From NCBI RefSeq assembly GCF_000428865.1, contig NZ_AUAT01000014.1, positions 1-64,000 on the forward strand: a stretch of DNA of 64,000 nucleotides, given 5' to 3'. Below, one piece after another: positions 16,959 through 27,763 of this stretch. Under the pieces are notes generated by a model. It saw nothing but the letters and a program-made list of their open reading frames with translations, was not told the DNA's origin and ran no database searches. Numbering within the stretch: the first letter of the stretch is position 1; each line of letters opens with the position of its first letter. The stretch comes from Eremococcus coleocola DSM 15696. Lineage in GTDB: Bacteria; Bacillota; Bacilli; Lactobacillales; Aerococcaceae. Both the position numbers and the translations under genes were made by a program.

Positions 16959-18420
16959 AAATTTTAAACTACTTGTTTTATTATTTTGTTTGGGAGGGTT
17001 GACAGCATGTCAGTCTGTTTCAAACAAATATGCCAACTTAGTTGAAGAACAAGCTAATAATAAAATTAGCCAAGAATCTCAAGCAAATGCCAATGAATCT
17101 AAAGCAACTGAAATTGATCCTCGATTAGTCCCAGAATTTAGTCAAGTTTTGACTGATTTTTCTAACTTTGAGGGACTTGAACTTGAAAGTTCTAGTTTTC
17201 AAAGTAAACAAGCCTTTAAACTTAATCAAGAAAACTTTCAAATGACGGTCAACCAAATGGCGATTTTACCAGTAGATAAAATGAGCCAAACCATGAAAGA
17301 AGAGGCTAAGTTGACAGATGAAGGATCTGACATTAATAGTTTAGTCTTAGTTTATACTACAATTGAGAATTTAACAGATCAAGACCTGCATCTATCGATT
17401 GAAGATATAACGATGGGACCAATAGATGATACTGAGATGGTGTACGCTGACCAAAGTTTATATCCATCACAATCGGGAAATCTTCAAACAATTGTTAATG
17501 ATTCGCAAAGCAAGTTACAAGGAAAAGCCTCAGTGGATGGTTATTTAGTATTTTCCTTAACCAAGGATTTAGAAGAGCAAATTAGTCGTGAGGGTCATTT
17601 AAAATTATCTATGAATGAACCAACGCCAATTGATGATAAGGGTGTTCAGCTTGATTTGGGAAATAAACTAGCTTTATTTCTACCTATTAGCGAAGAGAGC
17701 GAGACCATGATCGTGTCTCAATCACAGTTTATTGCTGACCGATTAACGACTGAGTTTTGGGGGCAAAAAACTGAATTAGCTGCTCAAAATCTTGAAACTT
17801 CACAAGAAGAAGAAGGAGTTACTCTGACAACTAAACGGGTTGAAGTAACCGACTTTGCTCCCTTTGAACACTATGAAGAAATCTTTAAGAACTTTGAATT
17901 CGGGCAAGTCATTGTTTCGATCGAATATGAGATTAGTAATCAAACTGAACAAACAATTTATCCGGTGGATGGTCAAAGTCGCTTAATTATAGGTGAAGAT
18001 CCAATTGAGGCTGACTATGTACTTATCAATGAAGAGTATGGTCAGGGTGTGGAGCCTGGCCAAAGCAAACGAATTATTCAAACCTTTGCTCTTGATAAGA
18101 AACGTTATCAAGAGGTATGGCAAGGACAAGACTACCAATTTGAAATTATCATTCCTAATCAATCACGCGCAGACCAATCTGATACTGGGCTGACAGTAGC
18201 ACAATCGGAAGACTCTGGTGAAGAGGAAACTTCTAGTGAATCTAGTTTAGAAGAACAAGAAGCACAGAATTTTGTTTATGTGATTAGCTACCAACCGCAA
18301 TTAAAATTATTTGTGGATGATAATCTAGATCTCGTAGATCAATTATTAGATGAGACAAGTCAAAGTAGTGGTCAAGTTAATTTAGATTCACCGGATCAAG
18401 ATGAAAGTGAACATAATTAA
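16936..18420 (+). CDS. Lipoprotein of unknown function
   Basis: 494 residues. The N-terminus has a lipoprotein signal peptide with lipobox LTAC (lipidated cysteine C25). The mature part is acidic and holds two related beta-rich domains (about residues 60-270 and 290-420), each with an NLTDQDLHLSI / NQTEQTIYPV-type strand, followed by a Ser/Glu-rich linker and short tail. Two-domain lipoproteins of this kind occur in Lactobacillales under DUF names (DUF5068-like). It overlaps the preceding gene by 23 bases and is followed by two more membrane or secreted proteins. Confidence 0.75.
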   Translation: MKKIILHKNFKLLVLLFCLGGLTACQSVSNKYANLVEEQANNKISQESQANANESKATEIDPRLVPEFSQVLTDFSNFEGLELESSSFQSKQAFKLNQENFQMTVNQMAILPVDKMSQTMKEEAKLTDEGSDINSLVLVYTTIENLTDQDLHLSIEDITMGPIDDTEMVYADQSLYPSQSGNLQTIVNDSQSKLQGKASVDGYLVFSLTKDLEEQISREGHLKLSMNEPTPIDDKGVQLDLGNKLALFLPISEESETMIVSQSQFIADRLTTEFWGQKTELAAQNLETSQEEEGVTLTTKRVEVTDFAPFEHYEEIFKNFEFGQVIVSIEYEISNQTEQTIYPVDGQSRLIIGEDPIEADYVLINEEYGQGVEPGQSKRIIQTFALDKKRYQEVWQGQDYQFEIIIPNQSRADQSDTGLTVAQSEDSGEEETSSESSLEEQEAQNFVYVISYQPQLKLFVDDNLDLVDQLLDETSQSSGQVNLDSPDQDESEHN

Positions 18421-18444
18421 GAAATTATAAAAGAAGGTGTCTTT

Positions 18445-19122
18445 TTGGGTGCATTTGTTAATGCCGTAGCAATTGTTTTATCCAGTGTTATGGGCTTGAT
18501 GTTAAAAGAAGGAATTCCCAGTAATATCAATCAGCGCTTAATCCAAGCTATCGGACTGTGTATTATTTCAATTGGAATTTCAGGAGCCTTGAAAGGACAT
18601 GAGACTTTAATCATGATTGTCTCAGTCATGATAGGCACTTTAATCGGAGAATGGGTAGATATTGATAGTCGAATTAGGGAATTAACCAATACATTACAAA
18701 ATTTTTTGAGCCGGTGGCCACGATTTGCAGATATGGGACAAGGGTTTGTCACATCGATTATGTTTTTCTGTATTGGTTCGATGGTAATCGTAGGGTCGCT
18801 AGAAAGTGGCTTAACAGGGAATAATACCACATTATATGCTAAGTCCATCATAGATGCGATCACTGCGCTGTTGCTCTCTTCATCTCTAGGCATTGGCGTA
18901 CTTTTTGCAAGTATTCCAGTCTTAATAGTGGAGGGCGGAATAACTTTATTTGCAGCCTTTCTCGAGCCCTTCTTGCCCACATTAGTTATCAATGAGGTTG
19001 TAGCAGTGGGATCGATGCTTTTGATTGGTCTGGGTTTAAACATGTTAGAAGTGACGGATTTAAAAATAATGAATTTTACCCCGGCAATGATTCTTCCCAT
19101 CATCATTATGCATTTTATCTAG
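18445..19122 (+). CDS. DUF554 family membrane protein
   Basis: 225 residues with about seven membrane helices. It matches the DUF554 (YdfK-like) pattern: GAFVNAVAIVLSSVMGLML start, GTLIGEWVDID, and DAITALLLSSSLGIGVLFA. The start is TTG 18445 after AAGAAGGTG. The biochemical role is unknown; transport has been suggested from topology only. It lies in a probable operon between the lipoprotein and the carboxypeptidase. Confidence 0.85.
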   Translation: MGAFVNAVAIVLSSVMGLMLKEGIPSNINQRLIQAIGLCIISIGISGALKGHETLIMIVSVMIGTLIGEWVDIDSRIRELTNTLQNFLSRWPRFADMGQGFVTSIMFFCIGSMVIVGSLESGLTGNNTTLYAKSIIDAITALLLSSSLGIGVLFASIPVLIVEGGITLFAAFLEPFLPTLVINEVVAVGSMLLIGLGLNMLEVTDLKIMNFTPAMILPIIIMHFI

Positions 19123-19130
19123 GAGAATAA

Positions 19131-19898
19131 ATGAAAAAAATTATAGTTACTATCTTTTTGTTTTTATTTATTATAATGACAATCAGTTTAAGGGTAGATG
19201 CTCAAAATTCGGACCTTCAGCTCATGTCAAGGCTTGACTTAGAGAATAGCTTAGGCAAAAAGGAAGTCTCAAAGTTATTAGATTTATTGCCTCAGGATCT
19301 TAATCTTGATGAACCTGAACTAATTTTAATTAATAAGGAAAATCCAGTTAGCACAGAAATTGATTTTGAAGGGGTGTATTCTGATCAAGGCTTGTTGTAT
19401 AATGCCTTAGCTTCTCCATCCTTTAACGAGTGGATGCAGGCAGCGGTTAATGATGGTTTTTATTTTTCCATTGTGTCAGCTTATCGCTCGATGGAAAGTC
19501 AGGCTAATAATCGTTTAGCTAGATATCATTCTTATCTATCTGAAGGTCTTGATCCTGATACAGCACAAATGTATGTAGATATGTTTTATGCCCCAGCAGA
19601 TGCTTCAGAGCATTTAAGTGGTTTAGCTCTTGATTTATTGGGATCTGATTGGACAAGTCAGGGCGGTGAGTTAATGGCTTCCTATGGTCAAATGCCATCA
19701 GCGCAGTGGTTAGCTCAGACCGCCCCTGAATTTGGCTTTATCTTAAGATATCCAGAGGGAAAAGAAGAAATTACTGGTTATAACTATGAGCCATGGCATT
19801 TTCGTTATGTGGGTAATAAACATGCTTCTTTTATTAGTCGGCACAACTTAACCTTGGAGGAATATTTATCCTTAATTGTTTTGAAGCATAAAGATTAG
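19131..19898 (+). CDS. D-alanyl-D-alanine carboxypeptidase, VanY/LdcB type (M15B)
   Basis: 255 residues with an N-terminal signal or anchor helix (about 4-24). The zinc-peptidase motifs are intact: SAYRSMESQ, SEHLSGLALDLLG (zinc His and Asp) and EPWHFRYVG (catalytic Glu and zinc His). Members trim D-Ala or the C-terminal residue from peptidoglycan stem peptides outside the membrane. It starts 8 bases after DUF554. Whether it prefers penta- or tetrapeptides cannot be told from the sequence. Confidence 0.88.
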   Translation: MKKIIVTIFLFLFIIMTISLRVDAQNSDLQLMSRLDLENSLGKKEVSKLLDLLPQDLNLDEPELILINKENPVSTEIDFEGVYSDQGLLYNALASPSFNEWMQAAVNDGFYFSIVSAYRSMESQANNRLARYHSYLSEGLDPDTAQMYVDMFYAPADASEHLSGLALDLLGSDWTSQGGELMASYGQMPSAQWLAQTAPEFGFILRYPEGKEEITGYNYEPWHFRYVGNKHASFISRHNLTLEEYLSLIVLKHKD

Positions 19899-19911
19899 TT
19901 AAGAGTTAATT

Positions 19912-20098
19912 TTGACAATAGAAGATGATTATTTTTTAGAGATGGCTATAGATCGCTATGACTAGTACTTATCTTTTCAAAAAGAAAAAACTATGAATTT
20001 AGCTTGAAATGTTAGCGAGCAAGAAATAGAAAATTTGAGCGATACTATTAATCAAACCTTCCCCTTAAATAGTAATGTTCTAATTTATATAAATAATA
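19912..20098 (+). pseudogene. Remnant of an unrecognised gene
   Basis: One frame reads protein-like sequence interrupted by stops: FLEMAIDRYD, then YLSFQKEKTMNLA, then NVSEQEIENLSDTINQTF. There is no intact ORF and no ribosome site. It looks like the end of a decayed gene, but the family is not recognised. Confidence 0.35.
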
Positions 20099-20102
20099 AA
20101 AA

Positions 20103-20142
20103 GAGGGTGTATCAAACAGTTCCGTTTGATACACCCTTTTTT
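20103..20142. terminator. Strong bidirectional terminator
   Basis: Perfect stem GGGTGTATCAAAC / GTTTGATACACCC with a 6-base loop, preceded by AAAAAGA and followed by TTTTTT. It separates the VanY operon (+) from murT-gatD (-). Confidence 0.9.
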
Positions 20143-20154
20143 CAAGCTATAAAA

Positions 20155-20802
20155 TTATATTTGTTGGGTTGCAAGACTAATTAAGTGATGGGCCAACCAT
20201 TCATTCCGAACAAGCAATGGACCATGGAAATAAGAGCCAAAGGTATTTTTATAGTGGACGCCTTCGGTTTTATCTTGATTATTATTGCCGTGGCCTGAAA
20301 TGACTTTTCCTAGAGGCTTAAGACAATCACCTAAGAAGGTCACCCCATTATGGTTTTCAAAGCCAAGATAGGTCTGTTGATTTTCTTCATCAAAGATTTC
20401 GATATCCCCAATAAAGCGAGAATTAATTTGACGTTCGGTGTAGTGGGGGAGGATGCCTAAACCTTGAAGTCGGTCGCCAGCAGCATTAATATAGTACTGA
20501 CCGAGTAATTGAAAACCACCGCAGATGGCGAGAAAGACTCCATCATTTTCAATAAATTTTTTAATTTCAGGCTGTAAACGTTGGATGTCTTGGGAGACAA
20601 TTTTTTGTTCATAGTCCTGACCGCCGCCAAAAAAGACTAGGTCAAAATCCTCAGCATTGAATTCATCGCCAATACTCACTAGGGTGGTTTGAACCGTTAA
20701 GCCAGCTTGCTGTCCGTAATATTGTAACATTAATAAGTTACCATTATCTCCATAGGTATTCATGAGATTGCCATAGAGGTGGCAGATGCGTAAAACTTTC
20801 AT
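20155..20802 (-). CDS. gatD: Lipid II isoglutaminyl synthase, glutaminase subunit GatD
   Basis: 215 residues from ATG 20802; the longer frame to 20838 lacks a ribosome site, whereas AGGAGG lies just before 20802. It is a class I glutamine amidotransferase: oxyanion FFGGGQD, the nucleophile elbow FLAICGGFQLLGQYY, and a late histidine (GSYFHGPLL). It supplies ammonia to MurT, which amidates the D-Glu of lipid II to D-isoGln, a step needed for efficient cross-linking in many Gram-positive bacteria. The start overlaps the end of murT, so the two are coupled. Confidence 0.93.
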   Translation of the reverse strand: MKVLRICHLYGNLMNTYGDNGNLLMLQYYGQQAGLTVQTTLVSIGDEFNAEDFDLVFFGGGQDYEQKIVSQDIQRLQPEIKKFIENDGVFLAICGGFQLLGQYYINAAGDRLQGLGILPHYTERQINSRFIGDIEIFDEENQQTYLGFENHNGVTFLGDCLKPLGKVISGHGNNNQDKTEGVHYKNTFGSYFHGPLLVRNEWLAHHLISLATQQI

Positions 20803-20812
20803 TTCATTCCTC

Positions 20813-22153
20813 CTATTGTTTGAGATAATGATGATCAATTAAATATTTTCGTAAACCGAGTATTGCAGTATAGGTTGCGAGAATATGGACATTTTTACTG
20901 GGTGATTGTTTGATTTGTTCGACTAAAGCTTGGTAATCTGAAACTTCCTGGATGCCATTTTTATCAAGACCGGCGACTTCTAAGCGTCGCGTCATTTCTT
21001 TAGCTTTCATACCTGAAGTAATCACTTCTTGAATCGGAGCATCTTGTAGTTTTTCAAAATGACCATCCCAAATCCAAGATACGTCAGTTCCATCCGCATA
21101 ATCGTTATTAAGAATTGCCACCAAGCTATAAGGATTTTGATCAAGGTTCACTAAGTCTAAAACTTGGTTTAAGCCGACTGGATTTTTAACTAAGTTGAGG
21201 AGAATTTGGTGACCTTCGATTTCAAAAATTTCTTGGCGGCCAAAAACTCGTTTAGCCTTACTAAAGCCTGCCTTAATTTGTTCGGGTGATAGGCCAAAGA
21301 AGGAAGCAAGAGAATAGGCAGATAGGGCATTATAAATATTATATAAACCAGCCACAGGAATTGTAAAATCATGGCCATCGATTTGGAAACTTGAGTCCTT
21401 CAATGTAAGTTCATGTAGTGCATTAACAGAGTGGGTTAAAGCGGGACGCTTGAAATCACAATTAGGGCAATAATACTTTCCTAGATTGGCATAGGAAAGA
21501 CTATGATACTGAAGCACATGGTCACAATGAGGACAAAGAATTGCATCTGTATTTGGAGCAACTTGGACTTCATGGTCTTCCTGATAATCAAACCCGTAGA
21601 ACTCACGTGGATTTTCTAAAGAAGTAGAGTTGAAAATAGGTGAGTCGCCGTTAGCAATTACAGTGGCTTGCGGGACCATTTTAGCTGCATCCGTCATTAA
21701 GCTATAAATGGTATAAATTTCGCCATATCGGTCCATTTGATCGCGAAAAACATTGGTATGGAGGAAGACTTTGGGCTGAAGTGCCTTGACCACATGTTTC
21801 AGTGAGCCTTCATCTATTTCTAAGATAGCAATCCCTCTTTCCCCATTTTTCAAGGGTTTAGCATCCAAGAAAGCTGAAATAATCCCTTGTTGCATATTTG
21901 AACCGGTTGGGTTGGTTAAAATATTAGGATACTTTTCAGCGAGCGCTTGAACAGTTAAAGCTGTAGTTAAGGTTTTACCATTGGTACCTGTGATTACAGC
22001 GACATCATAATTTTCTGCTAAATGATTGAGAATATTGGGGTCAAGGGTTTGGGCTAGTTTGCCCGGGAGACTTGACCCACCATTAGTGAAGGTGGTTAAG
22101 CCCCATTTAGTAAATTTTCCAACTGATTGAGCGATGCTTGTTCTAATTGACAT
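20813..22153 (-). CDS. murT: Lipid II isoglutaminyl synthase, Mur-ligase subunit MurT
   Basis: 446 residues. The Mur-ligase P-loop (AVITGTNGKTLTT, about residue 55) and ATPase region (VFGRQEIFEIEG, NDYADGTDVSWIWD) are clear. A MurT-specific zinc ribbon is inserted at about 205-235 (CPHCDHVLQY and YYCPNCDFKRP). With GatD it converts D-Glu in lipid II to D-isoglutamine at the inner membrane face. AGGAGGAG precedes the start. The pair forms a two-gene minus-strand operon. Confidence 0.94.
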   Translation of the reverse strand: MSIRTSIAQSVGKFTKWGLTTFTNGGSSLPGKLAQTLDPNILNHLAENYDVAVITGTNGKTLTTALTVQALAEKYPNILTNPTGSNMQQGIISAFLDAKPLKNGERGIAILEIDEGSLKHVVKALQPKVFLHTNVFRDQMDRYGEIYTIYSLMTDAAKMVPQATVIANGDSPIFNSTSLENPREFYGFDYQEDHEVQVAPNTDAILCPHCDHVLQYHSLSYANLGKYYCPNCDFKRPALTHSVNALHELTLKDSSFQIDGHDFTIPVAGLYNIYNALSAYSLASFFGLSPEQIKAGFSKAKRVFGRQEIFEIEGHQILLNLVKNPVGLNQVLDLVNLDQNPYSLVAILNNDYADGTDVSWIWDGHFEKLQDAPIQEVITSGMKAKEMTRRLEVAGLDKNGIQEVSDYQALVEQIKQSPSKNVHILATYTAILGLRKYLIDHHYLKQ

Positions 22154-22326
22154 AGCTTCTCCTCCTATTAAAATTCAATGTATATCATAGCAATTTATTC
22201 CTAAAAAATAAAGCTTCTCGGATTAAATCAATATTATTCTCTTTTAGTTAAACTTATTGAAGCATAAGAAAAAATAATATAATATATGCATTATAAAGCG
22301 TTTTCAAATTTTGAAGGAGGAATCCT

Positions 22327-23307
22327 ATGATTAAAGAAGTATATCCTAAAGTTTACACATTTTCGGTTGATTTACCTGAAAGTCCCTTAAAACAGATTAA
22401 TGCGTATGTGATTAAGGGGAATGACAAGACGGTCCTAGTTGATACTGCTTTTCACCATGACCTCTGCCAGCAACAATTGTTAGCAGGATTAAATGAGCTT
22501 GAGGTGGATATGAACCATTTAGAGGTCATTTTGACCCACCTTCATGTTGACCATACTGGTTTAGCTGACTATTTTGCCAACCTTGGCTGTCCAATTTATG
22601 CAAGTGATGTTGATGGAATTATCATAAATAAAAATATCTTAGAACCAGATTATCAGAATTTTATTGATACCTGTCGCCATTATGGACTAGATGAACATGA
22701 AATGGACTGGGCCCAAAGTCCTAATGTTTTATACCGTTGTAAACAAGCGCTCCCCTTACGCCCATTAAATCCCGGGGATACTTATCAAGTCGATGATTTT
22801 TCTTTTAAAGTCATTGATTTGATTGGTCATACCCCTGGTCATATTGGACTTTATGATAAAGAAAAGAAATTAATTTTTTCAGGGGATACGATTCTTGACC
22901 CTATTTCGCCCAATATATGTTATTGGACAGACCAAACCCCAGATATTTTGGGTTCTTACCTTAATACCCTAACTAGGTTAAAAGATCTTGAATTAGACTT
23001 GGCTTTTGCGGCTCATCGTCAAGTCATTAAAGCGCCCAAGCAAAGACTGGATCAATTACGATTACATCACCAAGAACGCTTAAATGAAGTACTAGCCGCT
23101 ATGGAGCCTGGTAGGGATTACTCAGTTAAGGATGTGGCCACTCAAATTTCTTGGCGGATAAAAGCCAAAGGTTGGCAAGAATTTCCTCCTGCCCAAAAAT
23201 GGTTTGCAGCTGGTGAAACTATGGCCCATCTTGAACATTTAGCGAGTCTATCAATTCTAGAAATGACAGAAGATCAACAAGTTTTTTATTTTAGAAAAAT
23301 AAACTAG
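22327..23307 (+). CDS. MBL-fold metallo-hydrolase
   Basis: 326 residues. Metal motifs are intact: THLHVDHTG (residues ~76-84), GHTPGHIGL and SGDTILD, then AAHRQ. The C-terminal ~80 residues form a helical or winged-helix-like extension, as in the RNase-Z/glyoxalase-like family with LACTB2-type C-termini. The substrate is unknown. The ribosome site GGAGG precedes ATG 22327, and TATAAT lies about 50 bases upstream. A single-gene unit. Confidence 0.85.
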   Translation: MIKEVYPKVYTFSVDLPESPLKQINAYVIKGNDKTVLVDTAFHHDLCQQQLLAGLNELEVDMNHLEVILTHLHVDHTGLADYFANLGCPIYASDVDGIIINKNILEPDYQNFIDTCRHYGLDEHEMDWAQSPNVLYRCKQALPLRPLNPGDTYQVDDFSFKVIDLIGHTPGHIGLYDKEKKLIFSGDTILDPISPNICYWTDQTPDILGSYLNTLTRLKDLELDLAFAAHRQVIKAPKQRLDQLRLHHQERLNEVLAAMEPGRDYSVKDVATQISWRIKAKGWQEFPPAQKWFAAGETMAHLEHLASLSILEMTEDQQVFYFRKIN

Positions 23308-23485
23308 AGAAGGATGTTTTGCTATTTTCTCACTAAGAAAAAATAAAAAAGTTCCCTAAGTAATTGGGTAGAAAGACAGGGGAAAATGATTGATTAGATT
23401 ATTACCACCAATACTATTCCATTTGACTAAACCTAAGGATTAACTTATTATTAATGGTTGAAAGTAGACAAAAAGGAGTGGTGAC

Positions 23486-24067
23486 ATGGCGAAACTATAC
23501 TTCAAATATGGTGCAATGAATTCCGGTAAGTCAATCGAAATTATTAAGGTGGCCCATAATTACGAGGAACAACATAAACCTGTTAAAATTTTCACCTCTG
23601 CTCTCGATAATCGTTCTGGTGTCGGTCTGGTAGCTAGTCGTACTGGATTTGAACGGGAAGCAAGTCCAATTTCTGAAGATACTGATATTTTTGAGATTGT
23701 TAAAGCTGCTCCTGAAAAGCTATTTTGTATACTTGTGGATGAGGCACAATTTCTAAAAAAGGCCCATATTTTACAATTGGTGCGGATTGTGGATGAATTA
23801 GATATTCCCGTCATGGCCTTCGGCTTAAAAAATGATTTTACTAACGAACTCTTCGAAGGTTCTAAATATCTACTTCTTTACGCGGATAAAATTGAGGAAC
23901 TAAAAACAATCTGCTGGTTTTGTCATCGTAAAGCCTCAATGAATCTAAGAATCGCCAATGGTAAGCCAGTTTATGCTGGCGAACAAATTCAAATTGGAGG
24001 CAATGAATCCTATTTGCCAGTTTGCCGTAAATGTTATTTCCATCCGCATTTAGAAAATTTAGATTGA
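23486..24067 (+). CDS. tdk: Thymidine kinase
   Basis: 193 residues of the type II thymidine kinase family. P-loop [15 protein letters not shown] near residue 7, the catalytic glutamate in VDEAQFL (about 90), and four zinc ligands in CWFCHRKA and CRKCYFHPH. It phosphorylates thymidine for salvage. It heads a gene order tdk-prfA-prmC-tsaC that is conserved across Firmicutes; 26 bases separate it from prfA. Confidence 0.95.
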   Translation: MAKLYFKYGAMNSGKSIEIIKVAHNYEEQHKPVKIFTSALDNRSGVGLVASRTGFEREASPISEDTDIFEIVKAAPEKLFCILVDEAQFLKKAHILQLVRIVDELDIPVMAFGLKNDFTNELFEGSKYLLLYADKIEELKTICWFCHRKASMNLRIANGKPVYAGEQIQIGGNESYLPVCRKCYFHPHLENLD

Positions 24068-24093
24068 GATCCCATTTTATAGGAGGAGAATGA

Positions 24094-25173
24094 ATGTTCG
24101 AACAGTTAGATAGTCTCTTAATCCGGTATGATGAAGTGAATGAACTCTTATCAGACCCAACCGTCATCGCCGATAGTAACCGACTTAGAGAATTGACGAT
24201 TGAAGAAGCTGATTTGAGACCGAAAGTTGAAAAAATTCGGCGTTATAAAGAAGTTGAAGCTGAAATTGAAGATACCGAAGCCATGCTTTCCGAAGAATCC
24301 GATGACGACATTTTAGCGATGGCTAAAGAAGAATTGGCCAGCCTCAAAGCTGAGAATGAACAATTACAAGAAGATATTAAATTATTGATGTTGCCTGAAG
24401 ATCCTAATGATGGCAAAAATATTATTATGGAAATTCGTGGTGCTGCTGGAGGCGACGAAGCCCAATTATTCGCGGGTGATTTATTAAATATGTATACCAA
24501 GTATGCCGATAAGCAAGGTTGGAAGACGGAAGTTTTAGACGCTAATATAACCGGTATAGGTGGATATAAAGAAGTAACCTTAATGATTACAGGAAATAAG
24601 GTATATAGTAAATTAAAATTTGAAAATGGCGCCCACCGGGTCCAACGGGTACCGCAAACAGAATCACAAGGGCGCGTCCATACCTCAACTGCAACCGTAG
24701 TAGTTATGCCCGAAGCTGAAGAAATCGACTTTGAATTAGATGAAAATGATATCCGGGTAGATATTTATCATGCCTCCGGTGCTGGTGGACAGCACGTTAA
24801 TAAGACTGCCTCTGCAGTCCGTTTAACCCATATTCCAACCAATACGGTGGTAGCCATGCAAGATGAACGGTCTCAAATAAAGAACCGGGAAAAAGCCATG
24901 AAGATTTTACGTGCCCGGGTTTATGACCAAGTTCGTTCCCAAGCTCAATCAGAATATGATTCTGAACGTAAATTAAAAGTGGGGACTGGAGACCGGTCTG
25001 AACGGATTCGCACCTATAATTTCCCACAATCACGGGTGACCGACCATCGAATTGGTTTAACCCTACAACAATTAGATTCTGTTTTATCAGGAAACCTTGA
25101 TGAAATCATTGATGCTTTAGTGCTCTATGATCAAAGTCAGAAGTTGGAGGAATTAAATGGACCCGCTCTTTAG
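24094..25173 (+). CDS. prfA: Peptide chain release factor 1
   Basis: 359 residues, normal length. The catalytic GGQ motif lies in [18 protein letters not shown] (about residue 230), preceded by the family block [16 protein letters not shown] and followed by [22 protein letters not shown]1 releases peptides at UAA and UAG. The glutamine is methylated by PrmC, whose gene starts inside the end of prfA. The expected codon-recognition loop region ([18 protein letters not shown]) is intact. Confidence 0.96.
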   Translation: MFEQLDSLLIRYDEVNELLSDPTVIADSNRLRELTIEEADLRPKVEKIRRYKEVEAEIEDTEAMLSEESDDDILAMAKEELASLKAENEQLQEDIKLLMLPEDPNDGKNIIMEIRGAAGGDEAQLFAGDLLNMYTKYADKQGWKTEVLDANITGIGGYKEVTLMITGNKVYSKLKFENGAHRVQRVPQTESQGRVHTSTATVVVMPEAEEIDFELDENDIRVDIYHASGAGGQHVNKTASAVRLTHIPTNTVVAMQDERSQIKNREKAMKILRARVYDQVRSQAQSEYDSERKLKVGTGDRSERIRTYNFPQSRVTDHRIGLTLQQLDSVLSGNLDEIIDALVLYDQSQKLEELNGPAL

Positions 25174-26008
25174 TGGCTCTTTAGCCGAAGCCTTAGCCAA
25201 TGCTTCGGCTTTTTTGCAGCAAGAAGGTCAAAATCCTGGCTTAGTCCAAAGTGCCTGGTTAGATTTTAAAGATTGGACTTTAAATGATTTAGTCAGCCAT
25301 TTACAAGAGCCTTGTCAGACCTTTGCTTGGCCTGATTTTTGTAGGGTTTTGGAAGGGTTAAGCCAAGGACAGCCCCTTCAATATTTACTGGGGCGAGCTA
25401 ATTTTCGCGGAACATGGTACCAAGTGAGTCTAGCGACCCTGATACCCCGAGAAGAAACAGGTGGGCTTATTGATTTAGCGATAAAATTCTTCGGGGATTC
25501 AGCCCCTACACAGATTCTAGATATCGGGACTGGAACCGGGATTTTAGCCATTGAATTAGCTAAAGTTTTTCCTCAAGCTCAAGTAGTCGCTTCAGATATT
25601 TCTGAAGAAGCTTTAAAAATTGCGCGGGTAAATGCAGAAACAATGGCCATCCATGTAGACTTTTTCTTAAGTGATGTATGTAAGACGGTACCTAAGAAAA
25701 AATATCAATTAATTGTATCCAATCCGCCTTATATTGCATTGGATGAGCTTGATTTAATGGATCCGTCGGTCATCAATTATGAACCTCATTTGGCTTTATT
25801 TGCTGACCAAGAGGGCCTAGCAATTTATCAAAAGCTGGCCCAAGAGTTACCTGCCTTTATTGATAAACAAGGACTTATTCTATTAGAAATCGGTTTTCGT
25901 CAAGGCCAGAAGGTAGCTGCGATTTTCAAAGAAGCTTTTCCGCAGGCCGAGATTACGATTCATAAAGACTTCTATGCTAAAGATCGTTTTGTACAAATTA
26001 AGATATGA
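25157..26008 (+). CDS. prmC: Release factor glutamine methyltransferase (PrmC/HemK)
   Basis: 283 residues. The SAM-binding motif [14 protein letters not shown] and the substrate motif NPPYI are present, with RANFRG and LIPREET typical of PrmC. It methylates the glutamine of GGQ in RF1 and RF2. The ATG overlaps prfA by 17 bases, so enzyme and substrate are co-translated. The N-terminal helical domain is normal in size. Confidence 0.94.
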   Translation: MDPLFSGSLAEALANASAFLQQEGQNPGLVQSAWLDFKDWTLNDLVSHLQEPCQTFAWPDFCRVLEGLSQGQPLQYLLGRANFRGTWYQVSLATLIPREETGGLIDLAIKFFGDSAPTQILDIGTGTGILAIELAKVFPQAQVVASDISEEALKIARVNAETMAIHVDFFLSDVCKTVPKKKYQLIVSNPPYIALDELDLMDPSVINYEPHLALFADQEGLAIYQKLAQELPAFIDKQGLILLEIGFRQGQKVAAIFKEAFPQAEITIHKDFYAKDRFVQIKI

Positions 26009-26020
26009 GTAGGTGATAAA

Positions 26021-27061
26021 TTGAAAAATAAAATGAAAACTCACATTTTTATGCCTGATCAACTTGATCAAGCGGCTCAATGTTTAAAAGAAGGCGGTCT
26101 TGTAGCATTTCCCACTGAAACGGTATTTGGTCTAGGGGCAATTGCTAATAATGAAGCAGCCGTTCAGTCAGTCTTTAAAACCAAGGGACGCCCCAATGAT
26201 AATCCCTTAATTATCCATGTAGCTTCAATTGAATCTGTCCATCATTACGCCGCAAGCGTTTCGCCGCTTGCTCAAGCTCTGATGGAAAAATTCTGGCCAG
26301 GGCCTTTGACTATCATCTTGCCAATTAAAACAGGCACCTTTGCCCCAGCAGCAACTGCAGGACAAAATACTGCGGGCTTTCGGATGCCAGATCAAGACCA
26401 AACCTTGGCTTTAATTGACAAGGTTGGCTTTCCTCTTGTTGGCCCTTCAGCAAATTTATCAGGAAAACCATCGCCAACTAGCTTAGCTCATGTCCTCCAT
26501 GATTTTAATGGGAAAATTGCAGGAGTTGTGGCTAATCAAGCTGAACTAACAGCAATTGGGGTCGAGTCAACCGTTGTGCTTCCGCTAGCAGACCATATCG
26601 AGATTTTACGGCCTGGTCATGTCACCGTGAATATGATTGAAGAGGCAATTGGTGTTCCAGCCCATGTACGGACAGCAGCAGAACAGTTGGCTAATCAGGC
26701 TATTATGAGTCCGGGGGTTAAGTATCGACACTATTCACCCAAACAACCAGTTTATCTCATGGCTTTTGATCATACTCTCGAAGATTGGCAAGAAGAAATT
26801 GATAAATTTCCAGAAGCAGTTGCTATTTTGGCCTACCAGGACCATATCACTTCCTTGCAAAACCATCAGAAAGTGGTTGCTTCTTACAGTCTAGGTAAAA
26901 AGGGTGACTGGGAGTCAGCAACCCGGCATTTATTTGCTGGACTTAGGGCATTAGAAGAGAGTTCAGCGAAAATTTTAATGGTTCAGGGCTTAGATCCCAA
27001 AGTAGCAGACCATCAAGCCTACATGAATCGATTATCGAAAGCCGCAACACATGTGTTATAA
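26021..27061 (+). CDS. tsaC: L-threonylcarbamoyladenylate synthase (TsaC2/Sua5/YwlC)
   Basis: 346 residues: an N-terminal YrdC domain (GLVAFPTETVFGLGA, KGRPNDNPLIIHV, GPLTIILP) and a C-terminal Sua5 domain (SPGVKYRHYSPKQPVYL onward), the longer Sua5-type form. It makes the intermediate for t6A modification of tRNAs reading ANN codons. Start TTG 26021 has AGGTGAT upstream; ATG 26033 is an alternative. It lies in the tdk-prfA-prmC order. In many relatives glyA comes next, but here upp follows. Confidence 0.93.
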   Translation: MKNKMKTHIFMPDQLDQAAQCLKEGGLVAFPTETVFGLGAIANNEAAVQSVFKTKGRPNDNPLIIHVASIESVHHYAASVSPLAQALMEKFWPGPLTIILPIKTGTFAPAATAGQNTAGFRMPDQDQTLALIDKVGFPLVGPSANLSGKPSPTSLAHVLHDFNGKIAGVVANQAELTAIGVESTVVLPLADHIEILRPGHVTVNMIEEAIGVPAHVRTAAEQLANQAIMSPGVKYRHYSPKQPVYLMAFDHTLEDWQEEIDKFPEAVAILAYQDHITSLQNHQKVVASYSLGKKGDWESATRHLFAGLRALEESSAKILMVQGLDPKVADHQAYMNRLSKAATHVL

Positions 27062-27095
27062 TAAGTCAGGAATTAATGTTACTCAGGTTTTATAG

Positions 27096-27755
<660 letters not shown>

Positions 27756-27763
27756 GCATACTT

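Noticed and set aside
18531-19106. 191-codon minus-strand ORF
   Set aside because: It is the antisense shadow of the DUF554 gene, whose membrane pattern and family blocks are clear.
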